Shown: positions 26,370 to 36,775 of the stretch, in pieces
Numbering within the stretch: the stretch's first letter is position 1
How the letters are laid out: every line of letters begins with the position of its first letter
Assembly (NCBI GenBank): GCA_913020115.1
Contig: CAJWBQ010000032.1
Location: 1 to 46,317, forward strand
Source of the DNA: an uncultured Cellvibrionales bacterium
GTDB taxonomy: Bacteria; Pseudomonadota; Gammaproteobacteria; Pseudomonadales; Cellvibrionaceae
Direction: 5' to 3'
Length of the DNA: 46,317 bases
Program-made: the position numbers and the translations under genes
Notes under the pieces: model-generated
Told to the model about the DNA's origin: nothing
The model's input: only the letters and a program-made list of their open reading frames with translations
Databases searched by the model: none

Positions 26370-27062
26370 TTAGTGAACGTCGCGATTTTTTGGGTCGATG
26401 AAACCGTGAATGCCCCAAGAGCCGCCGGCTTCTTTCTCGGCGAGAAGAGACTTGATTCGCGCCTGCATATTGGCGATTTTCCGGCCCGCCTTACGCTGTG
26501 CCAAAGATTTAAAAATCTTCACCAAGGGGATCATGTCTGACCACCCCAAGCCATCGATGACAATAAGGCTACACTGTTTATCTGCTCGCTGTTCAACCAC
26601 AATGTTATGGAGGAGCAAATCTCGACTGGGTACCGCCAGTGCCTGCCAGTGCTCACAAAAGTGATCGATGCTCTGTTGAATTTCTGGTGTTAATCCCTGT
26701 TCCCACAAATATTGTAGAAGAGTCACGGAAATTTTCCCGTCGGCATCAGTTACCAAGCGGGTAATGATGCCCGGCCCCATATCGGTGTCTACCATGCCGT
26801 GGCTGCGAGGAATCATGCTGAGCACCTCATCGCCTAGGCGACCATGAATGCTGCTTAATACATCGTGCTCAATTTGGCTGTCATCGAAACGGCTGAGCGG
26901 CTTAAGGTTTTTCGGGAAACCTTTTCGCTGACGTTTTTCGGCGGGAGAAAAATTTGGGCGCGCCACTTTAATACACAAGTTCTTGTGTTCAGGATGAACA
27001 AAACAAAGTCGATTACCGCCATTGGCAAAGGGCTTGAGATTGGCGAGCTGGATAGTGGTCAT
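26370..27062 (-). CDS. YrbL-like kinase-fold protein
   Basis: A 230-residue protein resembling the PhoP-regulated YrbL family (PF10707), itself related to LPS sugar kinases of the protein-kinase fold. The opening FANGGNRLCFVHPEHKNLCIKV matches a glycine loop plus the nucleotide-binding lysine; LLLHNIVV is a catalytic-loop-like segment (His-Asn) and VIDGLG resembles the DFG-type metal site. The inference is phosphorylation of an LPS core sugar, or a pseudokinase role, since it sits between glycan genes. It lies on the minus strand between an ELM1-like gene (79 bp upstream) and a glycosyltransferase gene (44 bp downstream of its stop to the ATT start), so the three probably form one operon. Confidence 0.85.
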   Translation of the reverse strand: MTTIQLANLKPFANGGNRLCFVHPEHKNLCIKVARPNFSPAEKRQRKGFPKNLKPLSRFDDSQIEHDVLSSIHGRLGDEVLSMIPRSHGMVDTDMGPGIITRLVTDADGKISVTLLQYLWEQGLTPEIQQSIDHFCEHWQALAVPSRDLLLHNIVVEQRADKQCSLIVIDGLGWSDMIPLVKIFKSLAQRKAGRKIANMQARIKSLLAEKEAGGSWGIHGFIDPKNRDVH

Positions 27063-27141
27063 GTGTTTTGCTTAAACCCGAGAGCTGTAATAGTGGTGGG
27101 CATTATCGCTAAAGCGAGAAACCCCTGCAAGCGAGTGACAC

Positions 27142-28086
27142 TCATAAGGCGAGTAGGGCTTTGGCAACAGCATCGGCTTCTTGCAAAGGCGCTTTGGCCG
27201 GGGGTAAACGGCCTTGTTGGCGCAGCTCGTCTACTGTTGCAAGTACCTCACTCTGCAGTAAAGCTTTTACGCCTCGGGTAATTCTATTCTCTTGCTTGAC
27301 GGGAACTCGCAATAGGCCAACCTGGGCTCCGGAGCTGAGGCTTTCATACACCATCGACACGCTGTCTTCACTCACCCAGGCCTGGGAGCACAGTGCCAAC
27401 TGGGCAGGTAACCACTCTGAATCAGTCTTTGAGGCTGGCACAAATTGGCAAAGTTCATTTTCCAGTTTCTGTAATTGAGTCTCGAAACTTTGTGGTGTAC
27501 GCCTGGAGCTTGTAATGAGCCACTGCGTGTTGCCCGGGGATAAAGTTTGCAGTTCGCGCAACTGCGCCAACATATCGTCATTGCTCCATTCGTAGTGCTT
27601 TGAAGGGCCGCCAACCATTACAAGGGCATTTGCGAGCTTGTCAGGGCTCAATTCTGAGCGAGTATTGGGGGAGATTTTATTTAGCACTCCCTGGGTTTGA
27701 ATTACGTTACGGGCCGAATACTCACCGTCGTGTAGGGGCACAACACAGAGGTCGAACCAAGACATAGGCAGTGATGGACGCATTAGCACCACTAACTTTG
27801 CCCGACAGAGCCAGCGCAATCTCAGGCTTAGCCAATGGGTGCGATGGCCGCAGCACAGTATAAAATCGGGTTTTGCCTGCCCTTCGAGTAGGTTTTTGGC
27901 CCGCCATAATTGCTGAGAGCGCTCGGCTCTTGTACTGCCCACCTCAATCCATCGAAGTTCAAGACCCTGAGTGCAGGCCAGAGCTCTACTCAGAGCATTC
28001 GCTAAGCCTTGCAGTTGGTTGCGGTGGCCGGGTTTGTTGTCGGTCACCGCCCAAAGGGTAGGTAATTGTTTGTCTGTGGCAGGCAT
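27142..28086 (-). CDS. Mitochondrial-fission ELM1-like protein (DUF1022)
   Basis: A 314-residue protein of the ELM1/DUF1022 family (PF06258). It begins with the characteristic TLWAVTDNKPGHRNQLQGLA, has CCGHRTHW and VVLMRPSLPMSWFDLCVVP, then MVGGPSKHYEW and SEDSVSMVYESLSSGAQVGLL, a glycosyltransferase-B-like donor site. In plants ELM1 takes part in mitochondrial fission, while bacterial members sit in LPS and lipid A loci and look like GT-B enzymes; their reaction is not established to my knowledge. Its location divergent from msbA and upstream of a kinase-fold gene and a GT4 gene supports a role in envelope glycan assembly (inference). Confidence 0.9.
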   Translation of the reverse strand: MPATDKQLPTLWAVTDNKPGHRNQLQGLANALSRALACTQGLELRWIEVGSTRAERSQQLWRAKNLLEGQAKPDFILCCGHRTHWLSLRLRWLCRAKLVVLMRPSLPMSWFDLCVVPLHDGEYSARNVIQTQGVLNKISPNTRSELSPDKLANALVMVGGPSKHYEWSNDDMLAQLRELQTLSPGNTQWLITSSRRTPQSFETQLQKLENELCQFVPASKTDSEWLPAQLALCSQAWVSEDSVSMVYESLSSGAQVGLLRVPVKQENRITRGVKALLQSEVLATVDELRQQGRLPPAKAPLQEADAVAKALLAL

Positions 28087-28152
28087 ATGGGTGGTTTTCC
28101 TCGATTTCTGGGAAGTTTACGTGAAACTAGACCGCCTTACCCCCTAATTGCC

Positions 28153-28161
28153 TGATATTAT
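28153..28161 (+). promoter_or_regulatory. Possible extended -10 promoter of msbA-waaA
   Basis: TGATATTAT is an extended -10 (TGn plus TATTAT), 33 nt before the chosen msbA ATG in the divergent ELM1/msbA gap. No good -35 is visible, so the call is weak. Confidence 0.35.
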
Positions 28162-28194
28162 AAGGGCCTTTTGTGAATAGTGCGGAAACCCTTC

Positions 28195-29997
28195 ATGAGC
28201 GAACAACCCTCTCAGCCAAACTCTCAGCCAAAATTGGCGAGTGAACTTCAGGGCAATGATGCGAGCCCTTCGGCGAGTAGTATTGTTGTCTACAAGCGTT
28301 TGCTGGCTTATGTTCGAGCACACTGGCTCAGCTTTTTGGTGGGCACGCTCGGTTTCGCCGTTTTTGCCGCATCGCAGCCTGCCCTTGCGCAAGTTATGGA
28401 ATACTTGATCAACGCCATAGAAACCAATGAGCCCTCAGAGCGCTACCGTATTCCACTGGCCATAGTGTTGATATACATAGTACGCGGCATAGGTTCTTTT
28501 GTGGGTAACTACTGTATGGCTCGAGTTTCATTGGGCATAGTGCACACCCTTCGGGTGGAATTGTTCAATAGCTTAACCTCAATGCCCAGCAGTTACTTTG
28601 ACGCGCAGGGTTCTGGTCATCTCATCTCGCGTATTACCTTCAACGTCAACCAAGTGACCGTGGCAGCAACAGACGCCCTGAAAGTATTAATTCGCGAAGG
28701 CCTAACCGTCATTGGTCTACTCGCGTTTCTGTTTTATAAAGACTGGCGCCTCACCATGGTATTTTTGCTTATAGCGCCCTTAATTGGCATCTTGGTAGTG
28801 TTTGTGGGCAAGCGTTTACGCAAGCTGGCATCAAGAATTCAAGTCACCATGGGCAACGTGACCCAAGTGTGTAGCGAAATGATCAACGGCTATAAAGTAA
28901 TGCGCAACTTTGGTGGTGAGCGCTACGAGCGCGAGCGTTTTCAACAGGCTAGCGACATGAATACCCTGCAAAACATGAAATTGGCCACAACCGTTGCCGC
29001 CAACACACCCACTTTGCAATTTATTGTCGCCGCCGCCTTGGGCGTTTTGGTCTACCTAGCAATGACCTTCATGGACACCACCAACCCCGGGGCCTTTGTC
29101 ACCTACATAACAGCAGCAGGGCTCATTCCCAAACCGCTTCGCCAGCTCAGCGGCATCGTCGGGAAAATACAGAAAGGCGTCGCCGCCGCCGACAGTATTT
29201 TTGAGCAGCTAGACGCCCCGTCAGAACAAGACACTGGCACCTACACCTCTGATCGAGTTCAGGGTCGAGTGAATATTCGCCAAGTATCTTATGCCTATGC
29301 GGGTGCTGGGAAAAATGTTTTGAATGACATTAATCTCAACATAGAGCCAGGAGAAACGGTAGCGTTAGTGGGGCGATCGGGCAGTGGTAAATCTACCTTG
29401 GCGAGCTTGATTGCCCGCACCTACAGATTACAAGACGGAGAAATACAGCTAGATGGCCACTCCATCAGCGATTATCGATTGGACAATCTGCGCGCTCAAT
29501 TTGCCTTAGTTGACCAAAACGTAACCCTGTTCAACGACACAGTAGCGCGCAACATTGCCTATGGCACTTTGCAGAATTGTTCAGAGCAAGATATACGTAG
29601 TGCGGCAGAAGCGGCTCATGCTTGGGAGTTTATACAAGCCCTGCCCGAAGGTCTGAACACCGTACTGGACGAAGACGGCCGCAGCTTGTCAGGCGGGCAG
29701 CGACAGCGCTTGGCCATAGCCCGCGCCTTGCTAAAAGACGCGCCGGTATTGATCTTGGATGAAGCCACCTCGGCCCTAGACGCCGAGAGTGAACAACACA
29801 TTCAAGAAGCCATGGACGAAGTTATGAAAGAGCGCACCACCCTCGTCATAGCGCACAGGCTTGCCACCATAGAAAAAGCCGACAAAATTGTTGTGATGGA
29901 AGACGGTTGCATTGTTGAGCAGGGCGACCATCAAAGTTTGCTGGCCAAAGCGGGCGTTTACGCACGTCTGCATGCATTGCAATTTAGGGACGCCTAA
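28195..29997 (+). CDS. msbA: Lipid A export ABC transporter, MsbA type
   Basis: A 600-residue half-transporter that flips core-lipid A from the inner to the outer leaflet of the inner membrane. Six transmembrane helices (about residues 30-325) precede an ATPase domain with Walker A GRSGSGKST, ABC signature SLSGGQRQRLAIARALLK, Walker B VLILDEATSALD and the switch His in LVIAHRLAT. The position right before waaA fixes the function better than sequence alone would. I prefer ATG at 28195; a GTG at 28180 would add five residues. The gap to waaA is five bases, so the pair is an operon. Confidence 0.95.
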   Translation: MSEQPSQPNSQPKLASELQGNDASPSASSIVVYKRLLAYVRAHWLSFLVGTLGFAVFAASQPALAQVMEYLINAIETNEPSERYRIPLAIVLIYIVRGIGSFVGNYCMARVSLGIVHTLRVELFNSLTSMPSSYFDAQGSGHLISRITFNVNQVTVAATDALKVLIREGLTVIGLLAFLFYKDWRLTMVFLLIAPLIGILVVFVGKRLRKLASRIQVTMGNVTQVCSEMINGYKVMRNFGGERYERERFQQASDMNTLQNMKLATTVAANTPTLQFIVAAALGVLVYLAMTFMDTTNPGAFVTYITAAGLIPKPLRQLSGIVGKIQKGVAAADSIFEQLDAPSEQDTGTYTSDRVQGRVNIRQVSYAYAGAGKNVLNDINLNIEPGETVALVGRSGSGKSTLASLIARTYRLQDGEIQLDGHSISDYRLDNLRAQFALVDQNVTLFNDTVARNIAYGTLQNCSEQDIRSAAEAAHAWEFIQALPEGLNTVLDEDGRSLSGGQRQRLAIARALLKDAPVLILDEATSALDAESEQHIQEAMDEVMKERTTLVIAHRLATIEKADKIVVMEDGCIVEQGDHQSLLAKAGVYARLHALQFRDA

Positions 29998-30002
29998 CAC
30001 CT

Positions 30003-31716
<1,714 letters not shown>

Positions 31717-31752
31717 GGGCCTCGGGTTCACCGCAACCCTATCAACGAACGA

Positions 31753-33138
31753 CTACTCATAACTACTACGCAAAACCTGCTTCCCACCATCCAACCACTG
31801 CGTCAACTGATGAATATCCTCAGGCGTTAAATTACCCGCCACCTCCTTCAGCTTCAGCATACTGATCACATAATCATATCGAGCATTATCATAATTGCGT
31901 TGAGCCTCATACACCGACCGTTGCGAAATCAGCACATCCACCAAATTGCGAGTGCCCACCTCATAGCCAGCTTGAGTTGCCTCCAGAGCACTACGAGTAG
32001 AAACCGTAGTTTGCTTGCGCGCCTTCACCTGAGCCACATCCGTAGATACCGTCAAATGCAGCGAGCGTGCTGCTTGAATGATATCGCGCTGAGTTTTGTT
32101 ATAAACCTCTTGGCTTTGCATATGTTGCTGATAGGCTTGACGACGTTGAGCAGAAGTGCGACCGCCAGAATAAAGAGGTACCGATAAAGTCAGCCCCACA
32201 TACTCATTATCAGTACTAGTATCAAAACTCGAACCAAAATTCACCCCGTCCTCATCACTCTCCTGATAGCGAGCAGAAGCCGTTAAGGTAGGGTAATGCC
32301 CCGCCTTCTTAGCTCGAGCATTCTGGCGAGCAGATTCCGCCGCCAGCTTAGCCGTTTTCAAACCGTAGTTATTTTGCAGCGCGAACTCAACCCACTCATG
32401 ACGAGCTGCGGGTTCCGGAGATACCACAGGAAACTCGTCCAGAATTGGCGCAATAGCATTGTGTGACTGCCCAGTTAGCACCTCAAGTGCCTCATAGCTA
32501 ATGCCCAAATTACCCTGAGCGCCCAACTTAGTGGCGACCGCGCCATCATAAGCCGCTTGGGCTTCATGCACATCTGTGATCGCCGTCAAACCCACATCAA
32601 AGCGCTGACGGGTTTGCTCCAGTTGATGGGACAAGGCCTTTTCTTCTGCCGTAGCCGTTTCCAGATTATCAATAGCGCGCAGAGCATTAAAATAGGCCTC
32701 TGCCACTCGCACAATCAAATCTTGTTGATCTGCACTGTACTGAGCTTCTGCTTGCTTGCTTTGTGCCTTACCCTGCTGATAGCCGAACCAAGCCGACATA
32801 TCAAACAGTGGCTGGCTCAAACTGACCGTCCAACCTGTTTGTTCAGTGTCGCTACTGGATGAGCTGAGACTGACCACATCCAAGTTATTCGTGCGGTCTG
32901 AGGTGTTCGACGTATAGTCAACAGAAGCATTAATTTGCGGCAGTAGTCCGGACAGGCCTAAAGCATAAGCTTCCTTGCTGGCCAAATACGCCGCGTGGTC
33001 AGCTTTTAATTGGTGGTCATTTTCAAGCGCCAAATTATACACTTCGGCCAAAGTTTCCGCTTGTAGAGTACTGGAAAAACCCGCAGCAATAGTGAGTGAA
33101 AGTGCCCATGGAAGGGTAAGTTTACGTGGCAGTGACAT
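31753..33138 (-). CDS. tolC: Outer-membrane efflux/secretion channel TolC
   Basis: A 461-residue outer-membrane factor that serves type I secretion and RND/ABC efflux pumps as the exit duct. The signal peptide is MSLPRKLTLPWALSLTIAAG..., with cleavage near LQAETL; the mature protein opens with LAEVYNLALENDHQLKADHA, as in TolC. It has two homologous halves with long helical hairpins and strand segments such as GLTLSVPLYSGGRTSAQRRQAY and VGTRNLVDVLISQRSVYEAQ. I put the start at 33138 (AGGA upstream); the frame is open to 33216 but the added residues do not resemble a signal peptide. In enterics tolC lies divergent from nudF-yqiB-cpdA-yqiA-parE; here the same set is nearby with extra genes in between. 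Confidence 0.94.
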   Translation of the reverse strand: MSLPRKLTLPWALSLTIAAGFSSTLQAETLAEVYNLALENDHQLKADHAAYLASKEAYALGLSGLLPQINASVDYTSNTSDRTNNLDVVSLSSSSSDTEQTGWTVSLSQPLFDMSAWFGYQQGKAQSKQAEAQYSADQQDLIVRVAEAYFNALRAIDNLETATAEEKALSHQLEQTRQRFDVGLTAITDVHEAQAAYDGAVATKLGAQGNLGISYEALEVLTGQSHNAIAPILDEFPVVSPEPAARHEWVEFALQNNYGLKTAKLAAESARQNARAKKAGHYPTLTASARYQESDEDGVNFGSSFDTSTDNEYVGLTLSVPLYSGGRTSAQRRQAYQQHMQSQEVYNKTQRDIIQAARSLHLTVSTDVAQVKARKQTTVSTRSALEATQAGYEVGTRNLVDVLISQRSVYEAQRNYDNARYDYVISMLKLKEVAGNLTPEDIHQLTQWLDGGKQVLRSSYE

Positions 33139-33355
33139 ATCCTGGTCCTGTGTTCTTTTGCAATACTGTCCATTGCAATCAGTGATGATGGCGTACTTTA
33201 GAAAAACGACGTGCACTCAAGGCGCGCGCACATTGTATCTGTTTAGCCCTAACTTGCTAACTGTTGCTAGCTAACGCTTATTTGCAAGATCATGGAAGCC
33301 CCAAACAGCTGAAACCGCTTGAGCTCAAGGTGAAGTGAGTATATCAGCAAAATTT

Positions 33356-33376
33356 CTAAGGCCGGAGTGGCCTTAG
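33356..33376 (-). terminator. Hairpin after the Pro/Ala-rich small gene
   Basis: CTAAGGCC (33356-33363) and GGCCTTAG (33369-33376) form a perfect 8-bp stem with a 5-nt loop, followed on the minus strand by AAATTTT. It lies 27 nt past the stop codon of the small minus-strand gene. Confidence 0.65.
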
Positions 33377-33402
33377 ACTAAGAATTGTAAAGAAATCTAA
33401 CG

Positions 33403-33756
33403 CTAAGCAATGGCGTCTACAATTGCCTGTTCAGGACCGTTGGCAATGTCTTGAAAGGCTTGAATAGCCTCACTTGAGCCACCGTTGTTTGCAGCACTGG
33501 GTGTATTGCCACTCTCAGGCTCAGGCTGGGCACTGGGTTCTGCGGCTTGAGTGGGTGAGGTTTGAGCTACAAATGAAGAGGCTTGTAGGCTTTGAGCTTC
33601 AGCTGAAATACTGACAGAGTCGACACTTGGTGCGGCTGGAGTAATAGCAGGCGCTGGCGCTGCAGGGGCCGTCTCGGGCTGAATTGGCGCTGACTCGGTG
33701 GGGAGTATTTGCTTGATGGCGCCCGAAGGGTCGGGAGCTGAAGGTAAAATTTCCAT
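33403..33756 (-). CDS. Pro/Ala/Ser-rich small hypothetical protein
   Basis: A 117-residue protein with low-complexity Pro, Ala, Ser and Glu content and no cysteine, transmembrane segment or signal peptide. The one recognisable stretch, SVDSVSISAEAQSLQ, resembles short segments seen in some flagellar or secreted proteins, but I would not assign a function from it. Coding is supported by AGAGGA eight bases before the ATG, by a hairpin after the stop, and by the isolated position. The disordered middle and the more ordered C-terminus (EAIQAFQDIANGPEQAIVDA) are visible. It is upstream of tolC on the same strand, but the hairpin probably separates them. Confidence 0.65.
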   Translation of the reverse strand: MEILPSAPDPSGAIKQILPTESAPIQPETAPAAPAPAITPAAPSVDSVSISAEAQSLQASSFVAQTSPTQAAEPSAQPEPESGNTPSAANNGGSSEAIQAFQDIANGPEQAIVDAIA

Positions 33757-34070
33757 AATATGAGTCCTCTGTGGCTAGCTAGTATAGCTGTAAAAATGAT
33801 GTTTTTTTAATCACTAGGCGCTATTTTCTAGACGGAGTGCTCATAAACGACACAAATTGTGGTTACTTAGGCTATAACGCCCATCCTAACTATCAGGTCT
33901 ATTGCGGCTGCGCTACTGCAGTGGGCGTAGGCCGTAACATGTGTTGGTACTAAGTAATGAATTTCCGTCAAAGAGACAACCAAACCGGTGCGTATTACCC
34001 GTCTAGTTCTGGTATTTCGCCATTACATTCGCGACACTAGAACCCTTCCTTTCATCTCTCTGGTTTAACT
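33757..34070. other. Gene-free stretch with one short Cys-rich open frame
   Basis: This divergent region between the small gene and the cytochrome gene should hold both promoters. I found no clear promoter pair. One plus-strand frame opens at GTG 33837 and ends at TAA 33951-33953. It would encode 38 residues rich in Cys, Tyr and Gly (for example QVYCGCATAVGVGRNMCWY). No ribosome site is visible for it, so it may be a chance frame or a gene remnant. Confidence 0.35.
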
Positions 34071-36362
34071 ATGTTGCTCACTCAATGGCGAAGCGCGCTC
34101 ATACCCTGCTTGTTCGCTGCACTTTGTTCATTTTTAAGCCTGTCTGGAAATGCTTCTTTTGAGAAAGACCCCAACTATTTGGGCAGTAAGGTTTGTGCCG
34201 GCTGCCATGAGGAGCAGCATAAGCTTTGGAAGGGCTCTCATCACGACTGGGCAATGAAACCTAGTAATGAACAGTCTGTGTTAGGTGATTTCAATAACGT
34301 GATCTTCGAACATTACGGTGAGAAAACGGAATTCTTTCGCCGAGACGATCAATATTTTGTTAAAACTTTAAACTCAGCAGGAGACATGGAAACGTTTAAG
34401 GTGGCCTATACCTTTGGTTTCTATCCTCTTCAGCAATACTTGATTCCTTTTCCTGATGGGCGCCTGCAAGCGCTGTCTGTAGCCTGGGACAGCCGGCCGC
34501 TGAGTGAAGGCGGGCAGCGCTGGTTTCATCTATACCCTGATGAAGCTATTCCGGCTGATGATGTGCTGCACTGGACGGGCCCCTATTTTACTTGGAATAC
34601 TCGCTGCGCGGATTGCCATTCAACAAATTTAAAACGCAATTACAAAGCCAGTGATAACAGCTTTAGTAGTACATGGTCTGAAGTGAATGTGGGCTGTGAA
34701 GCTTGTCATGGCCCAGGGCGAAAGCACGTTGAGCAAGCGCGAAAACAGGGGGGCTCCGTGCCTGGAGGGCTCAATGCTGTCAGCGCGGTGGGGCAGTGGC
34801 TGCACTCTCAAGATGCGGATACGGCGAAAATTTTTCCTCCTTTGCAAGGCTCATCTCCGACATCGGCGAAGGAGCAGCTTGCAATGTGCGGTTCCTGCCA
34901 TTCTCGTCGAACGGTGATTGGGGATTTCAATAAACCCGGAGACTTTCACGACCAACACCACATGCAGTTGCTTGATCCTGGGCTCTATCACGCCGATGGG
35001 CAAATTCAAGATGAAGTGTATGTGCTGGGTTCGTTCCTGCAGAGCAAAATGTATCACCAGGGTGTTGTGTGTTCCAACTGTCATGAGCCCCACAGTTTAC
35101 GTTTGCGGGCGGAGGGTAATGGTGTGTGCGCACAATGCCATAAACCCCAAGTGTTTGACCGCGAGGAACACCACCACCACCCTGAAGGCACTGGTAGCCA
35201 GTGTGTCAATTGTCACATGCCAGAAACCACTTATATGGTGGTGGACCCTCGGCGTGACCACAGTATTCGAGTGCCCCGGCCCGACTTGAGTGACGTTACG
35301 GGCGCGCCTAATGCTTGTATTCAATGTCATGACCAGCAAGATAATCAATGGGCGGCCAATGCCTTGGTCGCTTGGCTTGAGCCCAGTGGAAAGATGCTGC
35401 CCAGCCATTACGGAGAGGCGTTTGCGGCGGCGAGAAAGGGAGAATCAGGCAGCGATATTGGCTTGATGCGGCTGATTATGAATTCGGCATACCCCGAACT
35501 GGTGAGAGCCAGTGCCCTCTCCCAGTTGCCACTTTCGGCTGAGGCTGTGTTGGCGGCACAAACCCAATTGCGTGACAGCTCCCCACTGTTGAGGCGTGCA
35601 GCAATAAACCTGCTCGAATCATTGCCGATGAATCAGCGAGTGGAGGACGTGTTCCCCTTGCTGGATGACCCTGTTTTGGGTGTGCGAACTGAGGCCGCTA
35701 GAGTGTTGGCAGGCGCTGAGTCTCTGACGCCTGCCCAGCGTACAATCTTAGAAGGGACTATTGCTGAATACCGAGCTGTTCTGATGCAGTATGAGGGCAC
35801 CGCAAGTGGGCAACTCAATCTTGGCGGCTTGGCGCTAACTCTGGGGCAGAGCGAGGAGGCCGAAAGGGCCTATAAGCGGGCGCTGGTATTAGACCGGCAC
35901 TCACTGGGCGCGCGTTTGAATTTGGCTGATTTGTACCGCAGTCAGAAAAAAGATGCGGTCGGAGAAGCGCTGTTGAGGGAGGCAATTGATGTGCTGCCGG
36001 AGGCGGCTGAGCCTTGGCACGCCTTAGGTTTGTTGTTGGTGCGTGAGAAACGTTATGAAGAGGCGCTGAAGGCGCTGAAAAAGGCAGTAAACTTGGCCCC
36101 GGACAACATGCGCTATACCTATATCTATGGTGTGGCGGCAAATTCCTTAGGCAATAGTGTCAATGCTGTGGTCGCGTTGGAGCGGGTTGTTCAGCGAGAA
36201 CCGCGCAATATTGATGCGCTCACTAGTTTAGTGGATATTTATTATCGCCAGGGCGAGGGCACAAAGGCGCTGAAGCATGGGGAGGTTCTGCTGCAACTGA
36301 CACCCGACAACAGGTCGTTGCAGCAGCTGGTGGACTATTTGCGTAACAGTGGGCGCCAGTGA
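34071..36362 (+). CDS. Octaheme c-type cytochrome with HEAT-like and TPR domains
   Basis: A 763-residue exported protein. After a signal peptide (to about residue 28) there are eight CxxCH heme sites near residues 42, 179, 209, 273, 334, 353, 378 and 416, within a cytochrome c554/doubled-CxxCH type region. The His-rich DREEHHHHPEG and the VNCHMPETTYMVVDPRRDHSIR segment are typical of such periplasmic multiheme proteins. Residues about 450-560 look like helical HEAT-type repeats, and 580-760 are TPRs (YKRALVLDRHSLGARLNLADLY). The likely role is periplasmic electron transfer or a multiheme reductase docked on partners through the TPRs; substrate unknown. No Shine-Dalgarno precedes the ATG. The last 28 bases overlap the convergent DUF1145 gene. 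Confidence 0.92.
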   Translation: MLLTQWRSALIPCLFAALCSFLSLSGNASFEKDPNYLGSKVCAGCHEEQHKLWKGSHHDWAMKPSNEQSVLGDFNNVIFEHYGEKTEFFRRDDQYFVKTLNSAGDMETFKVAYTFGFYPLQQYLIPFPDGRLQALSVAWDSRPLSEGGQRWFHLYPDEAIPADDVLHWTGPYFTWNTRCADCHSTNLKRNYKASDNSFSSTWSEVNVGCEACHGPGRKHVEQARKQGGSVPGGLNAVSAVGQWLHSQDADTAKIFPPLQGSSPTSAKEQLAMCGSCHSRRTVIGDFNKPGDFHDQHHMQLLDPGLYHADGQIQDEVYVLGSFLQSKMYHQGVVCSNCHEPHSLRLRAEGNGVCAQCHKPQVFDREEHHHHPEGTGSQCVNCHMPETTYMVVDPRRDHSIRVPRPDLSDVTGAPNACIQCHDQQDNQWAANALVAWLEPSGKMLPSHYGEAFAAARKGESGSDIGLMRLIMNSAYPELVRASALSQLPLSAEAVLAAQTQLRDSSPLLRRAAINLLESLPMNQRVEDVFPLLDDPVLGVRTEAARVLAGAESLTPAQRTILEGTIAEYRAVLMQYEGTASGQLNLGGLALTLGQSEEAERAYKRALVLDRHSLGARLNLADLYRSQKKDAVGEALLREAIDVLPEAAEPWHALGLLLVREKRYEEALKALKKAVNLAPDNMRYTYIYGVAANSLGNSVNAVVALERVVQREPRNIDALTSLVDIYYRQGEGTKALKHGEVLLQLTPDNRSLQQLVDYLRNSGRQ

Positions 36363-36592
36363 AATACGCCTAGCAACAATACCCAGACAAAATCTATGGG
36401 TGTGGCGCGGCCAATCAGTTTCAAACCTTTGTACATCACTGCGAACTCAATGGTGTGTATCAAGATCAAAATCAGGCCCACATTCATGATGTTTGAGCTC
36501 CATGAGCCGCCAATGGGGGTGATAATGTTGACGGTAAATACGACCCAAAATGCTAGGATCAAATAGCGGTTGACGGTGTTAAACATTTTCAT
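36335..36592 (-). CDS. DUF1145 small membrane protein
   Basis: An 85-residue inner-membrane protein with about three hydrophobic helices (YLILAFWVVFTVNII, NVGLILILIHTIEFAVM, FVWVLLLGVFHW), ending in FHWRPLLRK. That ending and the length fit the DUF1145 family of gammaproteobacteria, which has no known function. AGAGG eight bases upstream supports the start. Its 3' end overlaps the convergent cytochrome gene by 28 bp. Confidence 0.85.
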   Translation of the reverse strand: MKMFNTVNRYLILAFWVVFTVNIITPIGGSWSSNIMNVGLILILIHTIEFAVMYKGLKLIGRATPIDFVWVLLLGVFHWRPLLRK

Positions 36593-36775
36593 CGATGAGG
36601 CCTCTTATTATTGTTGCTGCTCTCTGGGAATAATTGAGCAGTGAGTATGCAGGGATTTTAAGCACTGTGCTTGACTTGGTGCGCCAGTGGCTGACGGTTT
36701 TATTCGCGGCATTTGATGTTATGCTTCGATCTACACGAAAAACGCGGCCCCCTTGGCCGGGTTGGCGAGGAGACT

